Below, piece by piece: positions 31,155 to 41,433 of a stretch of DNA of 64,000 nt. Under the pieces are notes generated by a model. That model saw only the letters and a list, made by a program, of their open reading frames with translations, did not search any database and was not told the DNA's origin. The stretch spans positions 62,001 to 126,000 of the forward strand of contig NZ_JADZAJ010000032.1 of assembly GCF_020852615.1 (NCBI RefSeq), written 5' to 3'. The position numbers and the translations under genes were made by a program. This stretch comes from Nitrosomonas sp. (GTDB lineage: Bacteria; Pseudomonadota; Gammaproteobacteria; Burkholderiales; Nitrosomonadaceae). The first letter of the stretch is position 1, and the number at the start of each line of letters is the position of its first letter.

Positions 31155-31913
31155 TTACACGTCAGAAGACGGATTCATCCACAACAAACCGGCCATCCTG
31201 CCTGTTTTTCCATCACGACGATAGGAATAAAATTTTTCAGGATTGCTGAACGTACATATATCACCACCGTAAACCTGACTAACCCCAACATGCGACAGTC
31301 GTTGACGCGCAAGTTCAAAAAGGTTGGCATACCATTTCCCGTGTTCCTTTCCCGGCAGAAAAGCACGGGCTGCGTATCGATCATGTCCGACAAACACCTC
31401 TCGCACTTCATTGCCTACTTCAAAGTGCTGTGGACCAATTGCCGGGCCCAGCCATGCAATTATCTGCTCACTGCGACTATACTTGCGTAACTCTCCGAGA
31501 GTATTTTCGATAACACCACCAGCCAGCCCGCGCCAACCGGCATGAACAATCCCCACTACACTGCCTGCCGTGTCGCACAACAATACCGGTAAACAATCTG
31601 CCACTAAAACAGCACACACTACACCTGGGCAGCGACTCATCGCGGCATCGGCTTCAAATGTTTGAGTATCCGGGTCAACCCATACTGCCCTGGAACCGTG
31701 AACCTGCGTCAGCCAGCGGGGAGAATCCGGCAGGTATTGACGAAGCTGATTGCGATTCTGCTGAACGATCAGTGGATCATCATCAACATGGCTGGCCAGA
31801 TTCAGGCCGGCATGACTGTTTCTATTCCCGGCAGCAGGCTGAATATTCCGGGTGGTGAACATGGCACTGATATTCGCAGGAGCTGGCCAGTCCGGTACAA
31901 TCCGGTCAATCAT
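31155..31913 (-). CDS. pgeF: Peptidoglycan editing factor / purine nucleoside phosphorylase, laccase-domain family
   Basis: A 252-residue YfiH/PgeF protein. The copper/zinc-type site of the family is visible in LTQVHGSRAV, LVADCLPVLLCD and GIVHAGWRGLAGGVIENTL, and GPAIGPQHFEVGNEV and YGGDICTFSNPEKFYSYRRDGKTGRM are further family blocks. Members act as purine nucleoside phosphorylase/adenosine deaminase and, in E. coli, remove wrongly inserted residues from peptidoglycan precursors. It starts 12 bases after the serine-palmitoyltransferase-like gene on the same strand and may be the last gene of that transcript. It is usually found next to rluD, which is not here. Confidence 0.9.
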   Translation of the reverse strand: MIDRIVPDWPAPANISAMFTTRNIQPAAGNRNSHAGLNLASHVDDDPLIVQQNRNQLRQYLPDSPRWLTQVHGSRAVWVDPDTQTFEADAAMSRCPGVVCAVLVADCLPVLLCDTAGSVVGIVHAGWRGLAGGVIENTLGELRKYSRSEQIIAWLGPAIGPQHFEVGNEVREVFVGHDRYAARAFLPGKEHGKWYANLFELARQRLSHVGVSQVYGGDICTFSNPEKFYSYRRDGKTGRMAGLLWMNPSSDV

Positions 31914-31925
31914 CAGGTGAGCGCT

Positions 31926-33110
31926 CTACGCTACAGTGGAGTACAGTTTGGAAAAGACGTCACAAACCTTGTCAATTTGTTCTGTCGTATGCGCTGCGTT
32001 AATACTGCAGCGTACCAGCGATTTTCCTTCCGGAGCAGCGGGCGGCAACACCAGGTTCACGTAAATATCGTGCTCCATCAATCCATTCCATAATGCGAGC
32101 GCCTGCCTGGCGCTATCAAGCAAAACTGCCACAATCGGGCCAGGATGCGGGCCGAGACGATATCCGGTTTTTTCAAGGCTGGAATAAAGGTGACGGGCAT
32201 TCTGCCATAACTGTTCACGCAACAAACGCCCCTCTCGCAGCAGTTTCAATGCGGCACGTGTGGAAGCGATCGTGGCGGGTGAGGGAGATGCAGTAAATAT
32301 GTAGGGGTGACTGACGTATCGGAGCTGATCAAGCTGAGAATGATTGCTGACACAGAAACCGCCAATACCACACAGGCTTTTACTGAAAGTTCCAGTAATG
32401 AAATCCACATCATCATTCACACCAGTTTTCTCCACTAGCCCCTGGCCCGTTTCTCCCAGAACACCAAGTGAATGAGCTTCATCAAGCAGTAAAATACTTT
32501 GGTAGGCTTTTTTTATTGCCACGATCTCAGCCAGAGGAGCCTGATCGCCCAGCATACTGTAAATACCTTCAACAATGACCAGTGTATTTCGGCTGCGTTC
32601 ACCCAATCGACGCAGTCGTTTCTCAAGATCCGCCGGGTCATTATGCCGAAAGCGGAGGATATCAGCCCCACTCAGGACACAACCATCGTAGATACTGGCA
32701 TGGGAATCTCCATCAATCAGCACAACATCACCCGGCCCCACCAGTCCAGAGATCGTACCTAAATTTGCTTGATAGCCTGTCGTAAAAACAACACATTCAC
32801 GACAGTTATAAAACTCGGCAAATTCATGCTCCAGCGCACGGTGGCCATAATAATTACCATTGGCCATTCGTGAGCCTGTTGTTCCGGTACCTTCCTGATC
32901 AATAGCCCGGTGAGCCGCTTCTCGGCACTCTGGTGCGAAACTGAGTCCAAGGTAGTTGTTTGTACCCAGCATTAATACCCGGCGCTCACCGATTCTGGCT
33001 TCAGTCGCTGAGTAGGATTCTTCTATAGGAATGCCAAAAGCACCGACACCTTCGGGTAATTGTGCCTTCCTTGCTGCTGCTGCAGCGTCAAGTTTTTCCA
33101 GCAGACTCAT
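31926..33110 (-). CDS. spt: Serine palmitoyltransferase-like alpha-oxoamine synthase
   Basis: A 394-residue PLP enzyme of the BioF/KBL/SPT family. GTNNYLGLSFAPE, TGSRMANGNYYGH, DGDSHASIYDGC, RFRHNDPADLEKRL, VEGIYSMLGDQAPL, LLDEAHSLGVLG and GTFSKSLCGIGGF (PLP lysine ~245) run in order. The stretches SHASIYDGC, RFRHN, EGIYSMLGD and YIFTASPSP, and the C-terminal IYVNLVLPPAAPEG, match bacterial serine palmitoyltransferases better than BioF or KBL. The predicted reaction joins serine to an acyl thioester to make 3-oxosphinganine. It overlaps the ACP gene by 4 bases, which suits a bacterial SPT using acyl-ACP. An AONS with another amino acid (sulfonolipid or signal synthesis) is the main alternative. 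Confidence 0.82.
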   Translation of the reverse strand: MSLLEKLDAAAAARKAQLPEGVGAFGIPIEESYSATEARIGERRVLMLGTNNYLGLSFAPECREAAHRAIDQEGTGTTGSRMANGNYYGHRALEHEFAEFYNCRECVVFTTGYQANLGTISGLVGPGDVVLIDGDSHASIYDGCVLSGADILRFRHNDPADLEKRLRRLGERSRNTLVIVEGIYSMLGDQAPLAEIVAIKKAYQSILLLDEAHSLGVLGETGQGLVEKTGVNDDVDFITGTFSKSLCGIGGFCVSNHSQLDQLRYVSHPYIFTASPSPATIASTRAALKLLREGRLLREQLWQNARHLYSSLEKTGYRLGPHPGPIVAVLLDSARQALALWNGLMEHDIYVNLVLPPAAPEGKSLVRCSINAAHTTEQIDKVCDVFSKLYSTVA

Positions 33111-33364
33111 TGTGATGACAATTTGATTTTGTAGATTAAATCGGCAAGATCCTGTACTGTTAAAACGTCTACGAGCGTATTCAAAGGAACGGATATATCA
33201 AACTGATCTTCAATTTCCATTACCAGATTCAACAGTTTGACCGAATCAATTGCAAGGTGTGTAATGAGGTTTGTTTCAGGAAATACTTCCATCCTGGTCT
33301 CTGTAAAATATGCCAGACGCTGGCAAAGCAGCTCTGTAATTTGTTCCTGAGTTACTTCAGACAT
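33107..33364 (-). CDS. Specialised acyl carrier protein of the sphingolipid-type operon
   Basis: An 85-residue carrier protein whose phosphopantetheine site is THLAIDSVKLLNLVMEIEDQF (Ser ~41). It differs strongly from AcpP at 24.8 kb: it has IDS in place of ADS, and less acidic helices. It lies between the reductase and SPT-like genes and overlaps the latter by 4 bases. In Caulobacter-type ceramide clusters a dedicated ACP (AcpR) receives the fatty acid from an acyl-ACP synthetase and feeds SPT; that role is inferred here. Confidence 0.88.
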   Translation of the reverse strand: MSEVTQEQITELLCQRLAYFTETRMEVFPETNLITHLAIDSVKLLNLVMEIEDQFDISVPLNTLVDVLTVQDLADLIYKIKLSSQ

Positions 33365-33476
33365 GAAATCAGTCCCATCATCGGGGGAGAAAAATAATAT
33401 TAGAACAGAGGTAATGTTCGCAAAATAGGCGGTTATTGTCGACGAACATTAGCAGCACTTCAAGAACAAATACCTG

Positions 33477-34400
33477 CTAGTCTCTAACAAGCAAGGGCAG
33501 TGCTGTTTGCAGCTTGATTGCCGGAGACCAGCCAGCCAGTTCCTTTTTTAAAGAAGAAATATCACACGTCCAGTCCGGATGTCGAAATTCCGAGACTTTA
33601 CCTGGCGTTAATATAGGTGCATAGTTCAAAAAACGTGCCAGCCATAAATTAAAGCAGGACAGCACACGAATGCCACTCAGAGGTATTTGAAAACAGCGTA
33701 CCGGTTTATTCAGCACTTGTTCAGCTATTGCAGCAATAGATGTGTAATCATACCCGCCTGGCGTTCCATCATCGATTTCATAAACCCCGCTCACCGGTCG
33801 GCCGGCTTCAAGCCAGCCGTAAATAGCCGCAACCACATCGTCCACATGGATCAGACCAAAACGGTTACCGGCGTTACCTGGAACCGGAAGAATACCATAA
33901 CCCATGGCCCGAAAAAATGGCTGCATCGCTTTGTCACCAGGGCCATAAACTGCTGCCGGCCTGAATACAGTTGAAGCTAATTTCCCGGAAAATTCAGGGA
34001 TTAACTGTTCCGCCTCATATTTACTTCGTGCATACCAGGAAAGTTGGAACTCACGAGCGGCCAGTGAAGAAATAAATAAAAACCTTGAACATGAAGACGA
34101 GTCAGAAGCGGCCCGCAAAATATTTTTTGTTCCAATCACATTAGCCTGGAAGAAATCATCCCAAGATTTTCCTCTAATTGCTCCAGCGCAATGTATAACT
34201 GCTTCAGTACCAGAAACAAGGTCACGCAATACACCATCACGACTCAAGTCGCCGTAAACCCACTCCACAAGGGGAAAATCCTGCCCTGGTGCTGCTCTCC
34301 TGGCCAGTGCACGCACCCTCCACCCGGATGCTGTCAACTTTGAGATTAGAACATGGCCGATAAAACCTGTGGCACCCGTTAATGCAACAGCTCTAACCAT
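33477..34400 (-). CDS. NAD-dependent epimerase/reductase, CerR-like
   Basis: A 307-residue extended short-chain dehydrogenase. The Rossmann motif TGATGFIGHVLISKL is at residues 9-23, NAD-adenine contact VRALARRAAPG follows, and the catalytic tyrosine/lysine pair lies in SWYARSKYEAEQLI (~150). VFRPAAVYGPGDKAMQPFFRAM and RFGLIHVDDVVAAIYGWLEAG are typical. Sugar epimerases share this fold, but placement between the acyl-AMP ligase and ACP/SPT genes suggests reduction of an oxidised ceramide or 3-oxosphinganine, as for Caulobacter CerR. The substrate assignment is inference. 112 bases separate it from the ACP gene. Confidence 0.75.
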   Translation of the reverse strand: MVRAVALTGATGFIGHVLISKLTASGWRVRALARRAAPGQDFPLVEWVYGDLSRDGVLRDLVSGTEAVIHCAGAIRGKSWDDFFQANVIGTKNILRAASDSSSCSRFLFISSLAAREFQLSWYARSKYEAEQLIPEFSGKLASTVFRPAAVYGPGDKAMQPFFRAMGYGILPVPGNAGNRFGLIHVDDVVAAIYGWLEAGRPVSGVYEIDDGTPGGYDYTSIAAIAEQVLNKPVRCFQIPLSGIRVLSCFNLWLARFLNYAPILTPGKVSEFRHPDWTCDISSLKKELAGWSPAIKLQTALPLLVRD

Positions 34401-34479
34401 AGATACTACCGGAAGTGAGAAGGAATTTTACAGCCCCTTCTCACATAAAGAAATGATTTATTGATAGATAATGGAGCTG

Positions 34480-36303
34480 TCAGCCAGCAGTATAAGTAGT
34501 GGCTACAGGCTGCTCCAAGTTTGCACGCTGCAAGAAACCCTGGCGTGCTGCAAAACGTGACAACTTCCCTGACGAAGTCCGAGGCAGTGTATGGGGCGGC
34601 ACCAGTTCAACCAGGCAACTAACCCCAAAAGCCATATACACCATCTGCTGAAGTCTGTTAATTAGCGACTGCCGGTCTACTGCTGAAGCAAGTCTGCATT
34701 CAACAACCAGTACCACCGATGTTGAGCCATCCTCATTACTGACACCAAATGCAGAGGCTTCCCGTGCCCTTACTTCCGGCTGCTGCTCGGCAAGTTCTTC
34801 GACATCCTGCGCCCGTATATTTCTACCGTTGACAATGATGACATCCGTACGTCTTCCTGTGATATACAGATCCCCTTCAAACAGGAAACCAATATCACCT
34901 GTATCCAGCCAGCCATCTAATCTGATTGCTCTCGCAGTTTCATCCGCATTATTAAAATATCCACTCATCACGCTTTCCCCTCTAACCAGAATACTTCCAA
35001 CCGTCATATGGGGAACTTCATGATCTGCTTCATCAACCACTCTGACTTCATGGCCTGGCAACGGGCGGCCACAATTCACGAACTCATTATACTTCCTGCC
35101 GTCTGCCTGAACTCTTACCGCAATTTTTTTCTCAATCAGCGTCTTGGCATCTACACGTAAACTTCTTGCCCCCAAACCAATATCAGGGAAAGATACTGCG
35201 AGTGTTGACTCAGCCAACCCATAACATGGTAAAAAAGCACGCTCATCAAATCCTGCAGCAGAAAATTTGGCAGCAAAACTCTTCAGCGTATCCAGTCGGA
35301 TCATTTCAGCCCCTACACCTGCTGCTCGCCAGCTACTCAGATCCAAGTCCACCAGATCCGATTCACGTGCACGCAAAGTACATAATTTAAGACCGAACGG
35401 TTGGCTAAAAGCGATAGTACAGCGATTACGGCTAATTAGTTTAAGCCACTGCAAAGGACGAACAGCAAAATCCCTGGTAGCCAGATAATCTACAGACAGC
35501 TGAGCCGCCAAAGGGGCCAGCACCAGGCCAACCAAGCCCATATCATGATAAAAAGGCAACCACGATGCACACCGGTCACCAAACCGGACATCAAGACCAT
35601 TGCAGACGATACCCTGCAGATTAGCCATTAAAGCTTTCTCGGTAATAACAACTCCCCTTGGCAAACGAGTACTGCCGGAAGTAAACTGCAGGTAGGCTGT
35701 TTCGTCCGGTGTATTGGGGAGGAGTGCCACATCGGCTTCCGGTAACAAATCAAGCTGCTCAGGTGTACCGCTCCATTTAAGCTCGTTATTTACCAGGCCA
35801 TTAACAGCCTCGTTGAGAAATTCAATAAAATCGAGGCTGGCTACAGCCACGTTTGCTCTACTGCTCTCAAGCATCCCTCTAAGCTGCTGCACATAAATTG
35901 CACGACTGCCAAGATTTACGGGTACCGGCATCGCAAAGGGAATAAGGCCAGCAAACCGGCAGGCAAAAAACAGCTCAATAAACGCCGGAGTAGTATCAGC
36001 GATCAGTGCAACCCGGCTGTTACGAGCCAATCCAAGACCGGACAGCCGTTTTGCAATTATTTTTGAATTTGTACACAACACCCTGTACGGAAGTACAGAT
36101 TTAAGATTACCTCTTGAATCGTAAAAATTGTACCCAGTCTCACCTTGAGCCGCGTACTCAAGTGACTCCACTAAGGTTGTAAAATTTGCTCTTCTCTGGG
36201 CCAACAAATTATGAGTAGGTGTTGGCGCAATACCTATCCTGAGCGACTGGGAATCATTTTTTTGTACTGGCGGAATGCCCAACTTGGCTATTGTCGAACT
36301 CAA
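34480..36303 (-). CDS. Fatty acyl-AMP ligase / acyl-ACP synthetase
   Basis: A 607-residue adenylate-forming enzyme. The ATP-binding P-loop is YLQFTSGSTRLPRGVVIT (~residue 205), SWLPFYHDMGLVG (~250) is the motif shared by fatty acyl-AMP ligases, and GWLDTGDIGFLFEGDLYITGRRTDVIIVNGRNI (~450) covers the hinge. The C-terminal domain ends with RTSSGKLSRF, carrying the catalytic lysine. The predicted job is to activate a free fatty acid as acyl-AMP and load it onto the operon's own ACP, as AasR does in Caulobacter. It is the first gene of the operon; 79 bases separate it from the reductase gene. Confidence 0.85.
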   Translation of the reverse strand: MSSTIAKLGIPPVQKNDSQSLRIGIAPTPTHNLLAQRRANFTTLVESLEYAAQGETGYNFYDSRGNLKSVLPYRVLCTNSKIIAKRLSGLGLARNSRVALIADTTPAFIELFFACRFAGLIPFAMPVPVNLGSRAIYVQQLRGMLESSRANVAVASLDFIEFLNEAVNGLVNNELKWSGTPEQLDLLPEADVALLPNTPDETAYLQFTSGSTRLPRGVVITEKALMANLQGIVCNGLDVRFGDRCASWLPFYHDMGLVGLVLAPLAAQLSVDYLATRDFAVRPLQWLKLISRNRCTIAFSQPFGLKLCTLRARESDLVDLDLSSWRAAGVGAEMIRLDTLKSFAAKFSAAGFDERAFLPCYGLAESTLAVSFPDIGLGARSLRVDAKTLIEKKIAVRVQADGRKYNEFVNCGRPLPGHEVRVVDEADHEVPHMTVGSILVRGESVMSGYFNNADETARAIRLDGWLDTGDIGFLFEGDLYITGRRTDVIIVNGRNIRAQDVEELAEQQPEVRAREASAFGVSNEDGSTSVVLVVECRLASAVDRQSLINRLQQMVYMAFGVSCLVELVPPHTLPRTSSGKLSRFAARQGFLQRANLEQPVATTYTAG

Positions 36304-36478
36304 AATCTTCCCCTAGAAATATTTTCTGGCCAATTTGCTGAATTGATACACAACTCGCCACTTACGCAACAAGTAAGTACCACCACCCATGGTGTATATA
36401 TGGGCTGCGAGCTTATAGAAGGGCCCTTTAACTGTCAAGAAGACACCCTCTCTACTGTTGTTTTTCAACAACGATATA

Positions 36479-36507
36479 ATTATCGCATTCCACCTGTAAA
36501 AAACCAA
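36479..36507 (-). promoter_or_regulatory. Possible sigma-70 promoter of the sphingolipid-type operon
   Basis: On the minus strand GATAAT (36484-36479) is preceded by TTGGTT (36507-36502) with a 17-base spacer. The -35 match is poor. The leader to the first gene would be about 170 bases and contains a GTTGTT/AACAAC hairpin at 36457-36472. The gap from 36304 to 36577 is AT-rich and divergent to the L,D-transpeptidase gene; nothing else was recognised in it. Confidence 0.35.
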
Positions 36508-36577
36508 AATATTAGCTTTTAAACTTCATGCTGGATAAAATCACCGGCATTATAAATCGTTTACGACGCAACACGAA

Positions 36578-37558
36578 ATGAAGCATAAGCTCCCCACAAA
36601 AACAGGAATCGGTTTGTTCCTGTTTTTTGCAATACTATCTGCGTCAACTTACATTCATGCAGAAAGCTGGATACGGCCGCCAGATGACGTTGATATTTTC
36701 GGTCAAATTCAAACAACAGCAGCCAGTCGTGAAGAAACATTACTTGATATAGCACGCCGGTACGATATTGGTCAGGATGAAATGGTATTGGCCAATCCCG
36801 AGGTAAACCGCTGGCTACCCGAAGATGGCGCCACAGTCGTACTGCCGTTACGTTTTATCATCCCACAGGCTGAACGAACCGGTCTTGTCATCAATCTGCC
36901 GGAAATGCGGCTCTATTATTTTCCCAAACCGGCAAAGGGACAAAAACCCGAAATTATCACCTATCCTGTCAGCATCGGCAGAATGGACTGGAAAACACCA
37001 TTGGGCAGAACAACTATTGTCAGAAAACAAAAAAACCCGACATGGACTCCCCCTCAATCACTCAAAATTGAGGCAATAACAGAGGGAAAGCCTCCTCTGC
37101 AAGATATCGTCCCACCCGGCCCTGACAATCCTCTTGGACGATATGCACTATATCTTGGCCTGTCCGGCTACCTGATCCACAGCACCAATAAACCATTTGG
37201 AGTTGGCATGCGCGTCACACACGGCTGCATGCGCCTGTACCCTGAAGACATTGAAAAACTGTTTAATCTTGTACCTGCAGGCACACCAGTGCAGATCGTT
37301 AACCAGCCTATCAAACTGGGATGGCAGGGCAGTATTTTATTTATTGAACTGCACCCGCCGCTGGAAGAGGATAACACCAGCTTTTCTGATTACGAGCGAA
37401 AGGTCCATAGCACAATCTCGGAATTTCTCGAAAAAACCACCAGAAATTCCAGTGGGACAATCATAAAAGAAACCAGAATTAATATGGAAGCTCTGGCATC
37501 AGCGATCCGGACCAGGAACGGCATACCGACCCTGATTTCAGAAAATCAGGAAAACTAG
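36578..37558 (+). CDS. L,D-transpeptidase, ErfK/YbiS family
   Basis: A 326-residue exported enzyme. A signal peptide (IGLFLFFAILSASTYIHA, residues ~11-28) is followed by a LysM-like segment (EETLLDIARRYDIGQDEMVLANPEVN). The YkuD catalytic domain has YLIHSTNKPFGVGMRVTHGCMRLYPEDIEKL, with the catalytic cysteine near residue 213 in the H(T)HGC box. Such enzymes cross-link meso-DAP residues or attach proteins to peptidoglycan. The start ATG lies 3 bases after an ACGAA stretch, without a strong Shine-Dalgarno. The convergent greA gene ends 3 bases away. Confidence 0.92.
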   Translation: MKHKLPTKTGIGLFLFFAILSASTYIHAESWIRPPDDVDIFGQIQTTAASREETLLDIARRYDIGQDEMVLANPEVNRWLPEDGATVVLPLRFIIPQAERTGLVINLPEMRLYYFPKPAKGQKPEIITYPVSIGRMDWKTPLGRTTIVRKQKNPTWTPPQSLKIEAITEGKPPLQDIVPPGPDNPLGRYALYLGLSGYLIHSTNKPFGVGMRVTHGCMRLYPEDIEKLFNLVPAGTPVQIVNQPIKLGWQGSILFIELHPPLEEDNTSFSDYERKVHSTISEFLEKTTRNSSGTIIKETRINMEALASAIRTRNGIPTLISENQEN

Positions 37559-37561
37559 CCA

Positions 37562-38038
37562 TCAAATATATTTAACGTCCAGAATTTCATACTCCCGAAT
37601 ACCGCCAGGCGCCTGCACTTCAGCCACATCCCCCGCGTATTTGCCAATTAGTGCCCGGGCAATAGGTGAACTGACAGAAATTTTACCTTCCTTGATATCA
37701 GCTTCATCATCACCCACGATCTGGTAGGTCACGACAGTATCATTGCTCAGTTCCATCAAATCAACAGTGGCACCAAATACACAGGCGCCATCTGCATTTA
37801 ATGTTGCGGGGTTAATAATCTGCGCATTGGCCAGCTTACTCTCCAATTCTGCAATACGTCCCTCTATAAACCCCTGCTTTTCTTTGGCAGCATCATATTC
37901 GGCGTTTTCCGACAGATCGCCATGGGAACGTGCTTCTGCAATGGCAGCAATGACAGCAGGACGATGAACTGTTTTCATTTCATGTAACTCTGCACGCAAT
38001 TTCTCTGCGCCAGCTTGGGTAACGGGAATGACATTCAT
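37562..38038 (-). CDS. greA: Transcription elongation factor GreA
   Basis: A 158-residue GreA, which rescues backtracked RNA polymerase by stimulating transcript cleavage. The coiled coil starts [15 protein letters not shown], its acidic tip is [14 protein letters not shown] (~residue 42, key Asp/Glu), and the C-terminal FKBP-like part contains [25 protein letters not shown]. It follows carB after 172 bases, the common proteobacterial order carA-carB-greA. That gap holds an AGGAGG-like stretch but no clear terminator. Confidence 0.96.
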   Translation of the reverse strand: MNVIPVTQAGAEKLRAELHEMKTVHRPAVIAAIAEARSHGDLSENAEYDAAKEKQGFIEGRIAELESKLANAQIINPATLNADGACVFGATVDLMELSNDTVVTYQIVGDDEADIKEGKISVSSPIARALIGKYAGDVAEVQAPGGIREYEILDVKYI

Positions 38039-38210
38039 GACCTAGGTTCTCTTTTGATCTAAAAAACAACGTTATTCAAACAACAGGCTGCATTCAGCAC
38101 ATTGCCTGAAAGCACATAGCACATTAGCTATCTGATTAAAAATCTCACAAACAGACACCTATCCTTTCAGATTAGTACCCAACAGGCTCAGGAGGAGAAA
38201 TAATTGTTGC

Positions 38211-41200
38211 CTAGACAGCCAGATTTTGCAAACGATAAACCTGCAATTCCTGACGAGCGGCCATGCCGGCACAAGCGGCCCGTGCACCGGCAATGGTTGT
38301 GTAATAAGTTATCTTGGCCTGTAAAGCAGCACGCCGGATAGAATAAGAATCCCGCACCGCACTGCGCTTATTTGTTACCGTGTTGATGATCAGAACAATC
38401 TCTCCGTTCTTGATCATATCCACAATATGTGGCCGGCCTTCCGTCACCTTATTGACTGCAATCACCGGCAATCCCGCCTCTTGTAAAATTTGAGCTGTTC
38501 CGCGTGTGGCATAAAGCGAAAATCCCAGTTCAATTAATTTGGCAGCGATGGAGACAGCTTCCTGTTTATCGCTATCTCTTACACTGATCAGTACATTGCC
38601 CGATGTCGGCAACTGAACACCCGCAGCAAGCTGTGATTTGATGAATGCCTCAGCAAAAGTCCTGCCGATCCCCATTACTTCACCGGTTGATTTCATCTCC
38701 GGCCCAAGTATGGTATCCACACCGGAAAATTTAGCAAACGGGAAAACAGCCTCCTTGACTGAGAAATGAGGAGGATGAATTTCTTTTTTGATGCCCTGAT
38801 CAGCCAGGGTCTGGCCTGCCATACAGCGAGCTGCAATTTTAGCCAGTTGTAAACCAGTTGCTTTGGAGACGAAAGGAGCCGTACGCGATGCCCTGGGATT
38901 CACCTCCAGCACATAGACAGTATCATCCTGGATGGCAAACTGGACATTCATCAGTCCTCTGACATTCAGTGCACGCGCCATGGCCCCGGTTTGTCGACGC
39001 AATTCATCTTGCAGAGAAGCAGAAAGATTGAAAGGAGGCAATGAACAAGCAGAATCACCGGAATGAACTCCGGCTTGTTCGATATGTTCCATAATTCCAC
39101 CGATCAGTACGGTTTCCCCGTCAAAAATCGCATCAACATCCACCTCGATTGCGTTATTAAGGAAATGATCCAGCAATACAGGAGAGTCATTTGATACCTT
39201 CACGGCTTCCTGCATATAACGCTCCAGATCGCGCGCCTCATGCACAATTTCCATGGCACGGCCACCCAGCACGTAACTTGGCCTGACAACCAGGGGATAA
39301 CCGATTTTATCCGCTGCAGCCAGAGCTGCTTCCGGAGTACGCGCGGTAAAATTGGGGGGCTGTTTAAGACCCAGCTCTTGCAGCATGGCTTGAAAACGCT
39401 CACGATCTTCAGCACAGTCAATCATATCCGGGCTGGTGCCAATAACAGGGACTCCGTTTGCTTCCAGTGCACGCGCCAGCTTAAGCGGGGTCTGCCCACC
39501 GTACTGCACGATAACACCAACCGGTTTTTCCACTGCCACAATTTCCAGAACATCTTCAAGCGTGAGCGGTTCAAAATACAGCCGGTCAGAAACATCATAA
39601 TCAGTCGAGACTGTTTCCGGATTACAGTTGACCATAATTGTCTCATACCGGTCTTCACGCAGTGCCAATGCAGCATGTACACAGCAGTAATCAAATTCGA
39701 TTCCCTGGCCGATACGATTAGGCCCACCCCCCAGCACCATGATTTTCTTTTTATCAGTTGGATGAGATTCGCACTCTTCCTCATAGGTTGAGTACATATA
39801 GGCCGTATGTGTATCAAACTCGGCTGCACAGGTATCCACTCGCTTATAGACCGGGTGTAAACCCTGTTCATGCCGTCTGGCACGCACTTTATCCTGGCTG
39901 GTACCAAGCAAAGCTGCCAGCCGCCTGTCTGAGAAACCGCAGCGTTTCAAATGGAGCAGCTCACGCCGATCCAGTGTGTCCAGCTGTCTTCCCGAAAATG
40001 CCTGCTCCTGTCTGACCAGATCTTCAATCTGAACCAGGAACCACGGATCAATCCGGGTAAGTGCGTGAATTTGATCGAAAGGAATATTGCAGCGAAATGC
40101 ATCAGCCACATACCACAAGCGCTCAGGCCCGGGATGACCCAGCTCGGCCTTTATGACTTCAAGATCCAGGGTCTTTTCATCCAGACCGTCCACACCTGTT
40201 TCCAGCCCGCGTAACGCCTTCTGCAGCGATTCCTGGAAAGTACGCCCAATCGCCATGACCTCACCCACTGATTTCATCTGTGTAGTTAAACGATCATTTG
40301 CCTGGGGGAATTTTTCAAATGCGAAGCGAGGCACCTTGGTTACAACATAGTCGATGGTCGGCTCAAACGAGGCCGGAATAATACCACCGGCAATATCATT
40401 GCCCAGTTCGTTGAGTGTATAACCGACGGCCAGCTTGGCGGCAACCTTGGCAATCGGGAAACCCGTTGCTTTCGAAGCCAGTGCAGAAGAACGTGATACG
40501 CGGGGATTCATTTCGATCACAAGCATATTTCCGTTTTCGGGATTAATGGCGAACTGCACGTTGGAACCGCCTGTTTCCACGCCAATTTCCCGAAGTACCG
40601 CAATTGATGCATCGCGCATACGCTGATACTCTTTATCCGTCAGTGTCTGAGCAGGCGCAACTGTGATCGAATCACCTGTATGGACCCCCATGGGATCAAC
40701 ATTTTCGATAGCACAAACAATAATGCAGTTATCCTGCTTATCACGGATAACTTCCATCTCATACTCTTTCCAGCCAATAACCGACTCTTCGATCAATAAC
40801 TCCCGGGTAGGGGAAGCTTCCAGGCCGCGCTCACAAATCTCAATAAATTCTTCCCGGTTATACGCAATCCCCCCCCCGCTCCCTCCCAGGGTGAAAGAAG
40901 GCCGGATAATGGCCGGGTAGCCGATCATGGCTTGTGCCTGTATCGCTTCTTCCATGCTGTGTGCCATAGCAGAGCGTGCAGATTGCAGGCCGATACGTGT
41001 CATTGCCTGTTTGAATTTCTCGCGATCTTCCGCTTTGTCGATAGCTTCTCGGGAAGCGCCAATCAACGCCACACCATATTTTTCCAGCACACCATGCCGC
41101 ACCAGATCCAAAGCACAGTTAAGTGCTGTTTGCCCTCCCATGGTTGGCAACAGTGCATCCGGCCGCTCAATCTCGATTATTTTTTCAACAGCCTGCCAGA

Positions 41201-41408
41201 TAATCGGCTCTATATAAGTAGCATCGGTTAATTCCGGGTCAGTCATGATCGTTGCCGGATTGGAATTGATCAAAATGACGCGATAACCTTCCTCTCGCAA
41301 TGCCCGGCACGCCTGCACACCAGAATAGTCAAATTCACAAGCCTGGCCGATAACAATCGGCCCTGCACCAATAATAAGGATAGATTTCAGGTCGGTACGC
41401 TTTGGCAT
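38211..41408 (-). CDS. carB: Carbamoyl-phosphate synthase large subunit
   Basis: A 1065-residue CarB, which makes carbamoyl phosphate from bicarbonate, ammonia and two ATP for arginine and pyrimidine synthesis. It has two homologous ATP-grasp halves: the first begins [22 protein letters not shown] and contains [13 protein letters not shown], and the second begins [20 protein letters not shown] and contains [16 protein letters not shown]. The C-terminal ~130 residues are the MGS-like allosteric domain ([18 protein letters not shown] ... [11 protein letters not shown]). Normal length. It lies 25 bases after carA. Confidence 0.98.
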   Translation of the reverse strand: MPKRTDLKSILIIGAGPIVIGQACEFDYSGVQACRALREEGYRVILINSNPATIMTDPELTDATYIEPIIWQAVEKIIEIERPDALLPTMGGQTALNCALDLVRHGVLEKYGVALIGASREAIDKAEDREKFKQAMTRIGLQSARSAMAHSMEEAIQAQAMIGYPAIIRPSFTLGGSGGGIAYNREEFIEICERGLEASPTRELLIEESVIGWKEYEMEVIRDKQDNCIIVCAIENVDPMGVHTGDSITVAPAQTLTDKEYQRMRDASIAVLREIGVETGGSNVQFAINPENGNMLVIEMNPRVSRSSALASKATGFPIAKVAAKLAVGYTLNELGNDIAGGIIPASFEPTIDYVVTKVPRFAFEKFPQANDRLTTQMKSVGEVMAIGRTFQESLQKALRGLETGVDGLDEKTLDLEVIKAELGHPGPERLWYVADAFRCNIPFDQIHALTRIDPWFLVQIEDLVRQEQAFSGRQLDTLDRRELLHLKRCGFSDRRLAALLGTSQDKVRARRHEQGLHPVYKRVDTCAAEFDTHTAYMYSTYEEECESHPTDKKKIMVLGGGPNRIGQGIEFDYCCVHAALALREDRYETIMVNCNPETVSTDYDVSDRLYFEPLTLEDVLEIVAVEKPVGVIVQYGGQTPLKLARALEANGVPVIGTSPDMIDCAEDRERFQAMLQELGLKQPPNFTARTPEAALAAADKIGYPLVVRPSYVLGGRAMEIVHEARDLERYMQEAVKVSNDSPVLLDHFLNNAIEVDVDAIFDGETVLIGGIMEHIEQAGVHSGDSACSLPPFNLSASLQDELRRQTGAMARALNVRGLMNVQFAIQDDTVYVLEVNPRASRTAPFVSKATGLQLAKIAARCMAGQTLADQGIKKEIHPPHFSVKEAVFPFAKFSGVDTILGPEMKSTGEVMGIGRTFAEAFIKSQLAAGVQLPTSGNVLISVRDSDKQEAVSIAAKLIELGFSLYATRGTAQILQEAGLPVIAVNKVTEGRPHIVDMIKNGEIVLIINTVTNKRSAVRDSYSIRRAALQAKITYYTTIAGARAACAGMAARQELQVYRLQNLAV

Positions 41409-41433
41409 TTGTGATGAAGGTTATTCCGGTGGC

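Noticed and set aside
33477-34400. UDP-sugar epimerase of O-antigen synthesis
   Set aside because: The fold fits, but the genes on both sides are acyl-AMP ligase and ACP/SPT in the same operon, with no sugar genes close by; a CerR-like role is more likely, though not proven.
36304-36577. Small gene on either strand in this AT-rich gap
   Set aside because: The open frames of about 60-100 codons overlap the acyl-AMP ligase or lack ribosome-binding sites and protein-like composition; the region looks like a promoter/leader.
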